This document shows, one piece after another, positions 46,417 to 57,472 of a stretch of DNA of 64,000 bases. The stretch spans positions 186,001 through 250,000 of the forward strand of contig NZ_NKCN01000004.1 in NCBI RefSeq assembly GCF_002245535.1. Reading direction: 5' to 3'. How positions within the stretch are numbered: the first letter of the stretch is position 1; every line of letters begins with the position of its first letter. The stretch is from Mycobacterium lehmannii (GTDB taxonomy: Bacteria > Actinomycetota > Actinomycetes > Mycobacteriales > Mycobacteriaceae). The position numbers were made by a program, and so were the translations under genes. A model generated the notes under the pieces. The model worked only from the letters and a program-made list of their open reading frames with translations. It searched no databases and was not told the DNA's origin.

Positions 46417-47930
46417 GCGTTCGGGTCCTGGATGTCGGCGGACCGAAGCTCGAGCAAAGCTTCGGCCAGTGCGCCGAGGCCGGCTGCGTTCGACGCCTTC
46501 ACCAGCACCACGTCGGACGGCTGCAGTTCGGCGCGCAGGAGGTCAAGCGCCGCGTCGGCGTCGGCGACCATGGTGGCCTCAGCCCCCCACGATCCCTCCA
46601 TCACCGCGCCGTGGTGCATGGCGCTCATAGTCCTCCCGGTTCCGACGACGATGAGTCGTGACACATCTAAGCGCACGGCCAGCCGGCCGATGCGGTCATG
46701 CTCGGATATCGCGTCGTCGCCGAGTTCGGCCATCTCGCCGAGCACCGCCCAGCTGCGGCGCCGGCCCCCGCCCACGCGGGCCATCCACGCCAGCGCCTTG
46801 AGGCCCGCGCCCATCGAATCGGGGTTGGCGTTGTAGGCGTCGTTGATGACGGTGACGCCGTCGCTGCGGGTGACGACCTGCATGCGGTGTTTGGACACCG
46901 GACCGGCGGTCGCCAGCGCGGTGGCCACCTGCTCGAGGGAGGCGCCGCACTCCAGCGCCACGGCCGCCGCGCACAGCGCGTTGGACACCTGGTGGTCCCC
47001 GTGGACGGCCAGCGCGACGTCGACGGACCCGGCGCCGGCGTGCATGCTGAACCGCGGCCTGGCCAGCTCGTCGAGCGTGATCGCTTCGGCCCACACGTCC
47101 ACGTCGCGCCCGCCCGGCTCGCGCGACACCTGCACGATGCGCGCGGCGGTCTTGGCGGCCATCGCCGCCACCGCGGCGTCGTCGACGTTGAGTACGACGG
47201 CCCCCGATGATGGGACCGCTTGTGGCAGTTCGGATTTGGTTTCGGCGATGGCCTCCCGCGACCCGAATTCGCCCAGGTGTGCGGTGCCCACGTTGAGCAC
47301 CACCGCGATCGAGGGCGGGGCGATCGCGGCCAGCGCGGCGATGTTGCCGCGATGCCGTGCCGACATCTCCAACACCAGGAAGTCGGTGGACCGCGTCGCG
47401 CGCAGCACCGTCCACGGATGCCCGAGTTCGTTGTTGAACGAACCGGGCGGCGCGATCACCTCACCGAGCGGGGCCAGCACCGCGGCGACCAGGTCCTTGG
47501 TCGAGGTCTTACCCGACGATCCGGTGATCCCAATGATCGTGAGCCCGCCTGCGACGAGTTCCGCGGCGACCGCACCGGCCAGCTTCGCCAACGCCGTGAG
47601 CACGGCTGCACCCGAACCGTCGGCGTCGTGTTCGAGCACGCCCGCCGCGCGGTCGGATGTCTCCGGTGTCGGGTCGACGACGATCGCAGGCACCCCGACC
47701 GGGCGGGCGGCCAGCACCGCCGCCGCCCCGGCCTGCACCGCCGCGGCGGCGAAGTCGTGCCCGTCCGAGCGGGCTCCGGGCAGCGCGAGGAACAGACCGC
47801 CGGGTGTGACGGCCCGCGAGTCGAACTCGACGGTGCCGGTGACCCGGGTGGTCGCGGCGTCGGCTTCGGAGATGTCGGCGAGGCGGCCGCCGACGATCTC
47901 GGCGACCCTGGCCAGCGTCAGGTCGATCAC
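46413..47930 (-). CDS. murF: UDP-N-acetylmuramoyl-tripeptide--D-alanyl-D-alanine ligase MurF
   Basis: 505 residues from GTG 47930 (GTGA overlap with murE). [19 protein letters not shown] is the UDP-MurNAc-binding start; the ATP loop is [15 protein letters not shown]; later motifs are [31 protein letters not shown] and [13 protein letters not shown]. It adds D-Ala-D-Ala to complete the pentapeptide. Confidence 0.97.
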   Translation of the reverse strand: MIDLTLARVAEIVGGRLADISEADAATTRVTGTVEFDSRAVTPGGLFLALPGARSDGHDFAAAAVQAGAAAVLAARPVGVPAIVVDPTPETSDRAAGVLEHDADGSGAAVLTALAKLAGAVAAELVAGGLTIIGITGSSGKTSTKDLVAAVLAPLGEVIAPPGSFNNELGHPWTVLRATRSTDFLVLEMSARHRGNIAALAAIAPPSIAVVLNVGTAHLGEFGSREAIAETKSELPQAVPSSGAVVLNVDDAAVAAMAAKTAARIVQVSREPGGRDVDVWAEAITLDELARPRFSMHAGAGSVDVALAVHGDHQVSNALCAAAVALECGASLEQVATALATAGPVSKHRMQVVTRSDGVTVINDAYNANPDSMGAGLKALAWMARVGGGRRRSWAVLGEMAELGDDAISEHDRIGRLAVRLDVSRLIVVGTGRTMSAMHHGAVMEGSWGAEATMVADADAALDLLRAELQPSDVVLVKASNAAGLGALAEALLELRSADIQDPNA

Positions 47931-49444
47931 GGCAGGGGTCCTTGTGCCTCGATGGCGCGAGCCAACTCCTCGCGGTCGTCGAAAGGTCGGGTGACCCCGG
48001 CGCCGGTCTGCCCTGCCTCGTGGCCCTTGCCCGCGACGAGCACGACATCCCCCGGTCGCGCCCACGCCACGGCGTGCTCGATCGCGGCGCGGCGATCACC
48101 GATCTCGACGACCTCCGCACGGCCCACCGCGCCGGCCACGATCGCCGCGCGGATCTCGGCGGGGTCCTCGTCGCGCGGGTTGTCGTCGGTCACGACCACC
48201 AGATCGGCCAGTTCGGAGGCGACGCGGCCCATCGGGCCCCGCTTGCCGGGATCGCGGTTACCGCCCGCCCCGAACACGACCGCCAGTCGGCCGTCGGTGT
48301 CTGCCCGCAACGTCTCCAGCACGGCCTGCAGGGCACCGGGCTTGTGCGCGTAGTCGACCACCGCCAGGAAGTCCTGCCCGCGCTCGACGGGCTCCATCCG
48401 CCCCGGCACCGTCGCGGTGCGCAGACCGGGCACGGCTTGTTCGGGTGACACCCCGACCGCGTCGAGCAGCGCGATCGCGAGCAGGCAGTTGGCCACGTTG
48501 TAACGTCCCGGCAGCCCGATCTGCAGGTGGTGGTGCACACCCGCCGGGTCCACCGCGAAGAACTCCTGTGCGTTGCGGCCGACCGTTCGGATGTCCTCGA
48601 TAGTCCAGTCGGCGACCCGGCCGGTCGCGCTGACCGTCACGGGCTCGCGCGCCAACCTGGCCATCTCCCGACCTGCGTCGTCGTCGACGCAGAGCACGGA
48701 AAGCTCTGCGCGGTTGGCAGATTCGGGAGCGAACAGTCGCGCCTTGGCCTCGAAGTAGTCCCGCATCGTCGGGTGGAAGTCGAGATGGTCACGCGACAGG
48801 TTGGTGAACCCGCCGACCGCAAAATGCACACCGTCGACGCGGCCGAGGGTGAGCGCGTGGCTCGACACCTCCATCACGACGGTGTCGACGCCCTGCTCGA
48901 CCATCACCGCGAGCAGAGCCTGCAGGTCCGGCGCCTCGGGCGTGGTGAGGACGCTGGCCTGATCGCGGCCGTCGATCCGGATGCCGACGGTGCCGACCAG
49001 TCCGGCCGCCCGCTCAGCCGACCGCAGCCCGGCCTCCACCAGATAGGTGGTGGTGGTCTTGCCGGAGGTGCCGGTGACGCCGATGACCCGCAGCCGCTCG
49101 GACGGCCGGCCGTACACCTCGGCGGCCACCGCGCCGAGCACCGACCGCGGATCCGGGTGGACCACGACCGGGATCTCCACATCGGGCCCCAACATCGCCA
49201 GCCCGTCGGGGTCGGTGAGGATCGCTGCCGCACCGCGAGCGACCGCCTCGGCGGCGTAGCGGGCGCCGTGCGACGACGCCCCCGGCAGCGCCGCGAACAG
49301 GTCACCCGGTTCGACGTCCCCGCTGCGCAACGTGACGCCGGTGACGCGGACCTCCGGTACGGCACCGCCCGCGGGCACCGCCTGGACCTGCCCGGCCAGC
49401 GGTCCAAGCGCCGCGCCGGCGGGATGGCTGGGTCGCAGGTTCAT
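47927..49444 (-). CDS. murE: UDP-MurNAc-tripeptide (meso-DAP) ligase MurE
   Basis: 505 residues. The ATP loop is [33 protein letters not shown] and [15 protein letters not shown] follow. The substrate loop reads [13 protein letters not shown]; the DNPR motif marks specificity for meso-diaminopimelate rather than lysine, as expected for mycobacteria. It is separated from pbpB by 66 bp, one of the few non-overlapping junctions in the mur block. Confidence 0.98.
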   Translation of the reverse strand: MNLRPSHPAGAALGPLAGQVQAVPAGGAVPEVRVTGVTLRSGDVEPGDLFAALPGASSHGARYAAEAVARGAAAILTDPDGLAMLGPDVEIPVVVHPDPRSVLGAVAAEVYGRPSERLRVIGVTGTSGKTTTTYLVEAGLRSAERAAGLVGTVGIRIDGRDQASVLTTPEAPDLQALLAVMVEQGVDTVVMEVSSHALTLGRVDGVHFAVGGFTNLSRDHLDFHPTMRDYFEAKARLFAPESANRAELSVLCVDDDAGREMARLAREPVTVSATGRVADWTIEDIRTVGRNAQEFFAVDPAGVHHHLQIGLPGRYNVANCLLAIALLDAVGVSPEQAVPGLRTATVPGRMEPVERGQDFLAVVDYAHKPGALQAVLETLRADTDGRLAVVFGAGGNRDPGKRGPMGRVASELADLVVVTDDNPRDEDPAEIRAAIVAGAVGRAEVVEIGDRRAAIEHAVAWARPGDVVLVAGKGHEAGQTGAGVTRPFDDREELARAIEAQGPLP

Positions 49445-49510
49445 GGCGTTGACACAGTACCCAGTCGCGCTGGCGGCCCCCGCGACATATCGGGGCCGTC
49501 GGCATCTTCG

Positions 49511-51418
49511 TCAGTCGGCTACCAGGGTCAACCGCGACTCGGGATCCGGCGACAGCGGCACGTTCTCGCGCTGCAGCAGCCAGGAGGCGATGTTGTGGAA
49601 CAGCGGCGCCGACGTGGTGCCCGGCTGGCCGTCGGCCGTGCGCTGCGGGTGGTCCATCATGATGGCCACGACGTAGCGCGGGTCGTCGGTGGTGGCAATG
49701 CCTGCGAACGTGATCCAGTAGACGTCGCTGTAGTAGCAGCCACAGGCCGGGTTGATCTGCTGTGCGGTTCCGGTCTTCCCGGAGATCTGGTAGCCCTCGA
49801 CCGCCGCCTGCGAACCCGTGCCCTGCTGCACCCCTGTCGGGTCGCGCTGCACCGTGGCCCGCAACATCTGCCGCACGGTCTCGGCCGTTTCCGGCGACAC
49901 CACCCGAACGCCCTCGGGGCGAGGCTCGTCGGTGCGGGTGCCGTCGGAGGCGATGGTGGTCTTGACGATGCGCGGCGGGACGCGCACACCGTCGTTGGCG
50001 ATGGTCTGATACATGCCCGCCATCTGCAGCAGGGTCATCGAAAGGCCCTGTCCGATGGGCAGGTTGGCGAATGTGCTGCCCGACCACTGGTCGATCGGCG
50101 GGACCAGGCCCGCGCTCTCACCCGGCAGGCCCACTCCGGTGCGCTGCCCGAGGCCGAACTTGCGGACCATCTCGAAGAAGCGCTCAGGACCGAGGCGCTG
50201 CGCCAGCATCAGCGTGCCGACGTTGGAGGACTTACCGAAGATGCCCGTTGTGGTGTACGGCATCGTCCCGTGCTCCCAGGCGTCCCCGACCGTGACCCCA
50301 CCCATGTGGATCGACCCCGGCACCTGCAGCACCTCGTCGGGATGTGACAACCCGTACTCGATGACCGATGCGGCGGTGACGATCTTGTTGACCGAACCCG
50401 GTTCATACGGCGAGGACACCGCGGGGTTGCCCAGCTGGCGGTGCTCCTGCCTGCCGATGTCCTGGCTCGGGTCGAACGTGTTGTCGTTCGCCATCGCCAG
50501 CACCTCAGCGGATTTCGCGTCGAGGACGACCGCGGAGACGTTCTTGGCGCCGGACAGGTTCTTGGCCTGCTGCACCTGCTGCTGGACGTAGAACTGGATG
50601 TCGTCGTCGATGGTCAGCATGACCGTGGAACCGTCGACCGCGTCGTGGCGGTTGCGGTAACTACCCGGGATGACCACGCCGTCGGACCCGCGGTCGTAGG
50701 TGATCGACCCGTCGGTGCCCGCCAGTACGGCATCGAGCGAATCCTCTAGTCCCAGAAGGCCGTGCCCATCCCAGTCGATACCGCCGACGATGTTGGCCGC
50801 CAGCGAGCCGCCTGGATACTGGCGCAGGTCTTGGCGCTCCGAACCGACCTCGGGGAACTTCTTGGTGATCGCCTCGGCGATGGCGGGATCGACCGCACGG
50901 GCGAGATAGACGAACGTCTCGTTGCTCTTGAGCTTCTTGAGGACGGTGGCCGAGTCCGGCTTGTTGTTCAGCCGCAACGCCACCTCGGCGGCGATGTCGC
51001 GAAGCCTGCGGTCGGGTTCGGGCGCCTCGGTGCTTTTCGCCCTGGCCTCCTCCAACTGCTTGCGGACCTTCTGCGGCTGGAAGGTCAGCGCGCGCGCCTC
51101 GATGGTGAAGGCCAGCTTGTCGTTGTTGCGGTCGACGATCGCCCCGCGAACGGCCTTGTCGACGTCGGTGACCTTGAGCTGGCTGGCCGCCTCGGCCCGC
51201 AATCCGTCGGCGCGGGGCACCTGGAGATGGAACAGCTGCCCCGCCGCGACGATCAGGACGAGGAAGATCGCCGCGTTGCCCACGCGATGCCGGAACACGA
51301 AAGAGGCACTGCGCAGCCCGGTTTCAGTGATCGGAGCGCGCGTCCGCCGCGCTTTGGCCGAGCGCTCCTGAGGGCCGGCGGCCGGTGCGGCCTTGCGGGG
51401 CCGACGCTCGCGGCTCAT
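49511..51418 (-). CDS. pbpB: Septal transpeptidase PbpB (FtsI, PBP3)
   Basis: 635 residues. A basic cytoplasmic N-terminus is followed by one membrane helix at ~48-66 (AAIFLVLIVAAGQLFHL) and the pedestal domain (VRGAIVDRNNDKLAFT). Transpeptidase motifs: SVNK in YEPGSVNKIV, SSN in GKSSNVGTL and KTG in ISGKTGTAQQ. A Cys pair in NPACGCYYSD lies near the active site. It cross-links septal peptidoglycan with FtsW. It overlaps ftsL by 4 bp. Confidence 0.97.
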   Translation of the reverse strand: MSRERRPRKAAPAAGPQERSAKARRTRAPITETGLRSASFVFRHRVGNAAIFLVLIVAAGQLFHLQVPRADGLRAEAASQLKVTDVDKAVRGAIVDRNNDKLAFTIEARALTFQPQKVRKQLEEARAKSTEAPEPDRRLRDIAAEVALRLNNKPDSATVLKKLKSNETFVYLARAVDPAIAEAITKKFPEVGSERQDLRQYPGGSLAANIVGGIDWDGHGLLGLEDSLDAVLAGTDGSITYDRGSDGVVIPGSYRNRHDAVDGSTVMLTIDDDIQFYVQQQVQQAKNLSGAKNVSAVVLDAKSAEVLAMANDNTFDPSQDIGRQEHRQLGNPAVSSPYEPGSVNKIVTAASVIEYGLSHPDEVLQVPGSIHMGGVTVGDAWEHGTMPYTTTGIFGKSSNVGTLMLAQRLGPERFFEMVRKFGLGQRTGVGLPGESAGLVPPIDQWSGSTFANLPIGQGLSMTLLQMAGMYQTIANDGVRVPPRIVKTTIASDGTRTDEPRPEGVRVVSPETAETVRQMLRATVQRDPTGVQQGTGSQAAVEGYQISGKTGTAQQINPACGCYYSDVYWITFAGIATTDDPRYVVAIMMDHPQRTADGQPGTTSAPLFHNIASWLLQRENVPLSPDPESRLTLVAD

Positions 51419-52485
51419 GCGCCGGGACCCGCCGGAGGAACGACCGCGGGGGGCACGACCGCGGGAGGCACGACCGCCGGGCTGAACTGTTCGGCGCCGG
51501 GCACGGGACCCGGCAGCACCTGCGGGTTCGGGATGTGCAGGGCGTCGGTCGGGGCCATCGGCGCCGCCGGCGGGACCATCGGCCCCGGTGCGGCACCGGG
51601 CACCGGCGGCTGACCCGGGAGCGCCTGCGGCGCCGCCGGGATAGCCTGCGGCACCGCGGCGCCGGGCACATTCGGGGTGGGCACATTCGGGGTGGGCGCC
51701 GTACGCGTCGGCATCCGGACGGTGACCTCGCGGGGATCGACGACCCGCGGCGCGGGCGGCCGCGGACCGGGTGGGGGCGCCTGCGGGGTCGCGTCGGGCA
51801 GCGGTGTGTTCAGCGGCGGTGGCGGAACGCCCTCCGCCGGCTTGGGTGTGCCGACCACCACCCAGTTACCGGCCGGGTCCTGTACGAGGTGTGCGGTGTC
51901 GCGGGACGGGATCATCCCGAGCTCGCGTGCCGCTTCTGCCAACGCCGGGGCGGCCTGCGCCTCGAGCACGTCGCGCTCGAGCGCTTCCTTCTGTTGCAGC
52001 AGAGCCTGATTCGTCTCGCGAGCGTTGCCCAGTTGATAGGACCGCTCGGCGGCGTCGGTGGACAGCCACAGCGTCGTGCCCAGGCCCACTCCCAGCGCGC
52101 CGATCACCAGCACCACGAACGGCACCCTGGCCACCAGCGCCCGCGGGCTGAGCTCCACCGAGGCCAGTTTGACGATGATGCGCTGGCGTAATGGTGTCCG
52201 AACGACCTTTGGCGCCTTGGCCTTCCGCGCCTTGGCACGCGCCTTGGCCTGGCTGGCGTTCTTGGGCCTGCTCGGTGCGCCGGTCGGGCGCGGGATGGGG
52301 TTGGTCTGCGGCGCTGAGCGCTGCGGTCGCTGCTCGCGGGTCGGCTTGCGGCGCGCCTGCGCGTCGGCTGAGCGCCGCTGAGCGCCGGTGCGCCGTCGTT
52401 CGTCGGCGCTGCGCACCGCTTTTGCCCGCTTGGCCGGCTTGGCCGGTTTGCGCTGTTTGGTCTGCTTGGCCTGCTTGGCGTTCAC
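51415..52485 (-). CDS. ftsL: FtsL-like division protein with proline-rich C-terminus
   Basis: 356 residues from GTG 52485 (GTGA overlap with rsmH). A very basic Lys/Arg/Ala/Pro N-terminus (~115 residues) precedes one membrane helix at ~118-140 ([20 protein letters not shown]). A short coiled coil follows ([19 protein letters not shown]) with a septum-associated domain ending near residue 215. The remainder is an extracytoplasmic Pro/Ala/Val tail finishing in three VVPPA repeats. Position between rsmH and pbpB and topology match mycobacterial FtsL, which is unusually long for this family. Confidence 0.9.
   Translation of the reverse strand: MNAKQAKQTKQRKPAKPAKRAKAVRSADERRRTGAQRRSADAQARRKPTREQRPQRSAPQTNPIPRPTGAPSRPKNASQAKARAKARKAKAPKVVRTPLRQRIIVKLASVELSPRALVARVPFVVLVIGALGVGLGTTLWLSTDAAERSYQLGNARETNQALLQQKEALERDVLEAQAAPALAEAARELGMIPSRDTAHLVQDPAGNWVVVGTPKPAEGVPPPPLNTPLPDATPQAPPPGPRPPAPRVVDPREVTVRMPTRTAPTPNVPTPNVPGAAVPQAIPAAPQALPGQPPVPGAAPGPMVPPAAPMAPTDALHIPNPQVLPGPVPGAEQFSPAVVPPAVVPPAVVPPAGPGA
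51437..51481 (-). repeat. Three 15-bp tandem repeats at the 3' end of ftsL
   Basis: Units 51437-51451, 51452-51466 and 51467-51481 differ at only a few positions (GGCACGACCGCGGGA type on the plus strand) and encode the [15 protein letters not shown] end of FtsL. The length is a multiple of three, so gain or loss of a unit changes the tail without a frameshift. Confidence 0.85.
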
Positions 52486-53642
52486 CTGGGTGCCCCCACC
52501 TTCTCCAGTGCTCGTAGCCGCACAGGTGCGCTACGCGGGTTCCGTTCGATCTCCTCGGGAGCTGCACGCTCGGCACCGCGAGTCAGTGCGACGAACTCCG
52601 GCTCGTGACCCGGCAGTTCCACCGGTAAGCCGGGCGGCGTCCTGGACGCCGTTGCGGAGGCGAAGGCCGCCTTGACGATGCGGTCCTCCAGGGACTGGTA
52701 GGCCATCACGACGATGCGGCCGCCGGGAGCCAGAGCGTTCAGCGCCGCAGGCAACGCCTCGCGCAGCGAGTCCAATTCTCCGTTGACCGCGATGCGAAGC
52801 GCTTGAAATGTGCGCTTCGCCGGGTGGCCACCGGTTCGGCGCGCCGGCGCGGGAATCGCCTGGTACAGCAGCTCGACGAGTTCCCCGGTGGTTCGGAACG
52901 GCTGGCGGGCGCGCCTGCGGATGAGCTGGGCGGCGATCCGGCTCGCGAAACGTTCCTCGCCGAACTCGCGCAGAAGCCGGGTCAGCGATTTCTGGTCGTA
53001 GGTGTTCACCACCTCGGCGGCGGTCAGTTCCGCGTCGGGATCCATCCGCATGTCCAGTGGCGCGTCGGCGGCGTAGGAGAAGCCGCGTTCGGTGCGGTCG
53101 AGCTGCATCGAGGACACGCCGAGGTCGAACAGGATTCCATCGGCATGGCTGGCCCGGTAGCGGTCGTCGCCAAGCACCCTGCCGATGCCGTCGTACCGCG
53201 TGCGGACCAGCATCACCCGGTCACCGAACCGCGACAGGCGCTCGCCGGCGATCCACAACGCGTTGGGGTCGCGGTCCAAGCCGATCAGCCGCAGACCGGG
53301 CAGTTCGGTCAGGAAGCGCTCCGCATGCCCGCCGGCTCCGAGGGTGGCATCGACGAGCACCGCACCCTCACCGTCGGAACCGCGCCGTGTCAGTGCGGGT
53401 GTGAGCAGCTCGACGCAGCGGTCCAGCAGGACCGGCACATGTCCGTGGTCGCCGCTGCGCCGTGCCATCGCCCTGTCTCCCTCGCCTCCACCCGAAATCC
53501 CTGCACCGGGGTCCCTGTCCGAGAGCGCGGACCTGACGTCGGGGAAGTACGCCAGGGCCGGTTCGGGCAGAGGCCGCGATGCACGGACTGGATGCCTGTG
53601 CCGGTCGACCGCCGAATCAGATGATGTCGTGCAGAGCTTCAT
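52482..53642 (-). CDS. rsmH: 16S rRNA (cytosine-1402-N4)-methyltransferase RsmH
   Basis: 386 residues if started at ATG 53642, inside the mraZ 3' end; an ATG at 53468 with GAGGGAG upstream gives the 328-residue core. I keep the long form because the extra N-terminal residues ([20 protein letters not shown]) resemble the N-terminus of the M. tuberculosis protein as I recall it. The SAM motif is [46 protein letters not shown] and [14 protein letters not shown] are RsmH signatures. It methylates C1402 in the ribosomal P site. Confidence 0.93.
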   Translation of the reverse strand: MKLCTTSSDSAVDRHRHPVRASRPLPEPALAYFPDVRSALSDRDPGAGISGGGEGDRAMARRSGDHGHVPVLLDRCVELLTPALTRRGSDGEGAVLVDATLGAGGHAERFLTELPGLRLIGLDRDPNALWIAGERLSRFGDRVMLVRTRYDGIGRVLGDDRYRASHADGILFDLGVSSMQLDRTERGFSYAADAPLDMRMDPDAELTAAEVVNTYDQKSLTRLLREFGEERFASRIAAQLIRRRARQPFRTTGELVELLYQAIPAPARRTGGHPAKRTFQALRIAVNGELDSLREALPAALNALAPGGRIVVMAYQSLEDRIVKAAFASATASRTPPGLPVELPGHEPEFVALTRGAERAAPEEIERNPRSAPVRLRALEKVGAPR

Positions 53643-54048
53643 CGGTGGCCGCGGAGAAGTTTTCTTCGTGGGTCTGCTGGTACTCCTGCCATGCGGTGGA
53701 GTCCCAGATTTCCAGGTAGTCGACCGATCCGATCACCACGCAGTCCTTCGAGAGGTTCGCGTAGCGGCGGTGATCAGCTGACAGCGTGATTCGGCCTTGT
53801 GCGTCGGGATGCTGTTCGTCGGTGGCCGCGGCCAGGTTCCGCAGGAATGCGCGTGCTTCCGGGTTGCTACGCGATGCCTGCGACGCCCGTCGGGCCAGCT
53901 TCTCGAACTCGGCGCGCGGGTAGACGGCAAGGCTGTGATCTTGGCTTTTGGTGACCATCAACCCTCCTGCCAGCGCGTCGCGGAACTTGGCGGGCAGCGT
54001 GAGCCGCCCCTTGTCGTCGAGCTTCGGCGTGTAGGTGCCGAGAAACAT
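53617..54048 (-). CDS. mraZ: Transcriptional regulator MraZ
   Basis: 143 residues made of two SpoVT/AbrB-like half-repeats: [20 protein letters not shown] near the start and [19 protein letters not shown] in the second half. GGAGG lies before ATG 54048. MraZ forms a ring-shaped oligomer that binds tandem GTGG-type repeats and regulates its own dcw operon; matching repeats lie 50-80 bp upstream of this gene. Confidence 0.97.
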   Translation of the reverse strand: MFLGTYTPKLDDKGRLTLPAKFRDALAGGLMVTKSQDHSLAVYPRAEFEKLARRASQASRSNPEARAFLRNLAAATDEQHPDAQGRITLSADHRRYANLSKDCVVIGSVDYLEIWDSTAWQEYQQTHEENFSAATDEALHDII

Positions 54049-54097
54049 CTCGCCACCTCCCTGCCGATCAACAGAGCCCCGGTCGCTCCGTTGTCCG

Positions 54098-54128
54098 CCA
54101 CTTTACCCCACAATCCCCCACCATCCAC
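54098..54128 (-). promoter_or_regulatory. MraZ-binding repeats overlapping the dcw promoter
   Basis: On the coding strand four GTGG boxes start at 54128, 54121, 54111 and 54101, the last three spaced exactly 10 bp apart with G-rich tails (GTGGGG, GTGGGG, GTGGCG). Known MraZ sites are direct TGGGN/GTGGG repeats with 5-nt spacers, i.e. a 10-bp period. A TAAAGT hexamer (54105-54100) that fits a mycobacterial -10 lies within the array, so MraZ binding would compete with RNA polymerase. Confidence 0.85.
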
Positions 54129-54294
54129 CATTTGCGCGTCAATTTTCCTGGTGAGTCCCCACCCCTCGCCCCACAGCCGACGTGGCGAGGGCGACAACGT
54201 CCCGGCGTCGAGCGCAATGGTGAAGAAAAGCGCAGGTGGACGCGGCGCGGGAGGCGGTGGGGTGAAGTGGGGGCGGTCAGCAGTCGGACACACG

Positions 54295-54326
54295 AAAAAG
54301 GGGCAGCCCGCGGTGCGGGCTACCCC
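54295..54326 (-). terminator. Intrinsic terminator after the DUF3040 gene
   Basis: On the minus strand GGGGTAGCCCGC-ACC-GCGGGCTGCCCC forms a 12-bp stem with one internal mismatch, followed by TTTTT (54299-54295). It lies 17 bp beyond the stop of the DUF3040 gene and separates it from the mraZ promoter. The sequence between it and the MraZ boxes (54129-54294) shows no further feature. Confidence 0.88.
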
Positions 54327-54342
54327 TGTGTCGCGTCAGCGC

Positions 54343-54747
54343 CTATTCGTCGAAGCGGCGACGGAAGCGATCCTCCATGCGGCTGGCAAACGATCCACCC
54401 GAACCCTTGCCCCGCTTCTGCCGGGGAGCGCCCGGTTCGGCGACCGAACGGTCGCGTCCACCGGGGACGCGCGGGCCGGTGATCGCGAACACCACACCGC
54501 CGAACATCACGATGAACCCGAGTACCGAGAGCACCGGGAAGCCACCGATCTGGGTGGCAGGTATCGCGACACCGGACACCAGCATGGCGAGGCCGAGCAC
54601 GAAGAGCGCGGCACCCTGCAGGCGGCGCCGGGTCGAGGGTGCGCGCAGGGTTCCGCCTCGGACACTCGAAGCGAACTTCGGGTCCTCGGCATAGAGCGCG
54701 CTCTCGATCTGGTCGAGCATGCGCTGCTCATGATCGGAGAGTGGCAT
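54343..54747 (-). CDS. DUF3040 family small membrane protein
   Basis: 134 residues from ATG 54747 with GGGAGGG upstream. The N-terminus PLSDHEQRMLDQIESALYAE DPKFA is the DUF3040 signature, a short cytoplasmic helix. Two membrane helices follow at ~45-63 and ~70-88 (VLSVLGFIVMFGGVVFAI), then a basic tail ending RMEDRFRRRFDE. It corresponds in position to M. tuberculosis Rv2169c. Function unknown; location beside the dcw cluster suggests an envelope role. Confidence 0.9.
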   Translation of the reverse strand: MPLSDHEQRMLDQIESALYAEDPKFASSVRGGTLRAPSTRRRLQGAALFVLGLAMLVSGVAIPATQIGGFPVLSVLGFIVMFGGVVFAITGPRVPGGRDRSVAEPGAPRQKRGKGSGGSFASRMEDRFRRRFDE

Positions 54748-54931
54748 TCGTCCCTCCCTCGGAACCCAGGGGCCCACCGTGGCCATCTCATTGTTCAAAG
54801 TCATGTGTGCCCGCGTTCACGGGCATCTAACAGTCATGATACGAGGTCGATCTGAGCCGTACCACCTTGTTCGACGCCCGATTGTATGACGGACGCCGCC
54901 GCGTGGGAGGCGCAGGCGGATCCACTCGATA

Positions 54932-55576
54932 ATGGTTGAGACGACACCGCCCCGATACGCGGAGAGGCAGACACAGTTGGCGACATTTCTCATCGATCTG
55001 TCGCCGAGCGATATGCAGCGCCGGCTCGGTGACGCGCTCGCCGTCTACGTCGACGCGATGCGCTATCCGCGCGGCACCGAGGCACAGCGGGCGTCGATGT
55101 GGCTCGAGCACACCCGCAGGCCCGGGTGGAAGGCCGTGGCGGCGGTGACCATCGGCGATTCCGAGGACGCACCCGCCGGCGAGGCCGAACTGACCTCAGC
55201 CCCGATGGTCGGCATCGCCTACGGCTACTGCGGCGCCCCTGACCAGTGGTGGCAGCAGCAGGTGGTGGCCGGGCTGCAGCGGGTCGGCACCGACCGCAAC
55301 TCCATCGCTGCGTTGATGACGAGCTACTTCGAGCTCACCGAACTGCACATCCACCCGCGAGCCCAGGGACAGGGGCTCGGTGAGGCGCTGGCACGCCGAC
55401 TGCTCTCCGACCGCCAGGAGTCCCACGTGTTGTTGTCGACGCCGGAGATCAACGGTGAGGCGAACCGGGCGTGGCGGCTGTACCGCAGGCTCGGCTTCAC
55501 CGACGTCATCCGTGGCTACCATTTCGCGGGCGATCCGCGGGCTTTCGCGATCCTGGGGCGGTCATTGCCGCTGTGA
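54932..55576 (+). CDS. GNAT family N-acetyltransferase (Rv2170-like)
   Basis: 214 residues from ATG 54932; a TTG at 54977 giving LATFLIDLSPSDMQ is a possible alternative because the first 15 residues look atypical. The acetyl-CoA site is LTELHIHPRAQGQGLGEALA (Q/R-x-x-G-x-G/A), followed by AWRLYRRLGFTDV. Divergent from DUF3040, in the position of Rv2170, which has been reported to acetylate isocitrate dehydrogenase. Whether this protein keeps that target is not known. Confidence 0.88.
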   Translation: MVETTPPRYAERQTQLATFLIDLSPSDMQRRLGDALAVYVDAMRYPRGTEAQRASMWLEHTRRPGWKAVAAVTIGDSEDAPAGEAELTSAPMVGIAYGYCGAPDQWWQQQVVAGLQRVGTDRNSIAALMTSYFELTELHIHPRAQGQGLGEALARRLLSDRQESHVLLSTPEINGEANRAWRLYRRLGFTDVIRGYHFAGDPRAFAILGRSLPL

Positions 55577-55631
55577 CACGGATTTGATGTCACCGACGCC
55601 TCGGCTCGGCTCGGTCTGGCACGATGACCAC

Positions 55632-56315
55632 GTGCCGGCCCGCCACCGCAGCAGCAGAACCCGCCTGCTCGCACTCGTGATGCTGATCCTCGTCGTGCTT
55701 CCGACCGCCGTCGGCTGCGTCCGGGTGCGGGCCTCGATCACGGTCTCTCCCGACGACCGGGTGTCCGGTCAGATCGTCGCGGCGGCAAAGCCGCGGAACG
55801 CCGACGACAAGGGCCCGCAGCTGCTGAACAACCTGCCGTTCGCCAACAAGGTGGCGGTCTCGGAGTACAGCCGCGACGACTACGTCGGCTCTCAGGCGGT
55901 GTTCTCCGACCTCACCTTCGCCGAACTGCCTCAGCTGGCCAACATGAACCGCGACGCCGCCGGCGTCGACCTCTCGTTGCGCCGGGCGGGTGACCTCGTC
56001 ATCCTCGAGGGGCGCGCCGACCTCACCTCGCTCAGCGATTCGGAGGCCGACGTGTCGGTGACCGTGTCGTTCCCTGGCGAAGTCACCTCCACCAACGGTG
56101 ATCAGGTGTCGGCCGAGATCGTCGAGTGGCAGTTGCGGCCCGGCGTGGTCAGCACCATGAACGCACAAGCCCGCTACACCGACCCCAGCGCACGGTCCTT
56201 CACCGGTGCCGCGATCTGGCTGGGCCTCGGCTCCTTCGTGGTGGCGGCCATCATCGGAACCCTGGCGTACATGAGCCGTGACCAATCGCCGAAAGTGGGC
56301 GAAGCCCGCGATTAG
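55632..56315 (+). CDS. lppM: Lipoprotein LppM
   Basis: 227 residues from GTG 55632, the same length as the M. tuberculosis protein as I recall it; ATG 55587 would add 15 residues in front of the signal peptide. The signal peptide RLLALVMLILVVLPTAVGC has a lipobox (AVGC). The conserved domain includes VGSQAVFSDLTFAELPQLA and ARYTDPSARSFTGA, and a C-terminal membrane helix is at ~190-215. LppM is linked to phagosome manipulation in pathogens; in an environmental species it is more likely an envelope lipid-transport or LAM-related factor. Confidence 0.93.
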   Translation: MPARHRSSRTRLLALVMLILVVLPTAVGCVRVRASITVSPDDRVSGQIVAAAKPRNADDKGPQLLNNLPFANKVAVSEYSRDDYVGSQAVFSDLTFAELPQLANMNRDAAGVDLSLRRAGDLVILEGRADLTSLSDSEADVSVTVSFPGEVTSTNGDQVSAEIVEWQLRPGVVSTMNAQARYTDPSARSFTGAAIWLGLGSFVVAAIIGTLAYMSRDQSPKVGEARD

Positions 56316-56360
56316 CGCAGGCTCTACGCTGAAGGCGTTCGGGGCAGGGTGGTCGCATAG

Positions 56361-57470
<1,110 letters not shown>

Positions 57471-57472
57471 CG

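Noticed and set aside
48527..50347. Long plus-strand open frame (606 codons) opposite murE and pbpB
   Set aside because: It is antisense to two well-supported genes, has the His/Arg/Gly-rich composition of a high-GC shadow frame and no recognisable domain.
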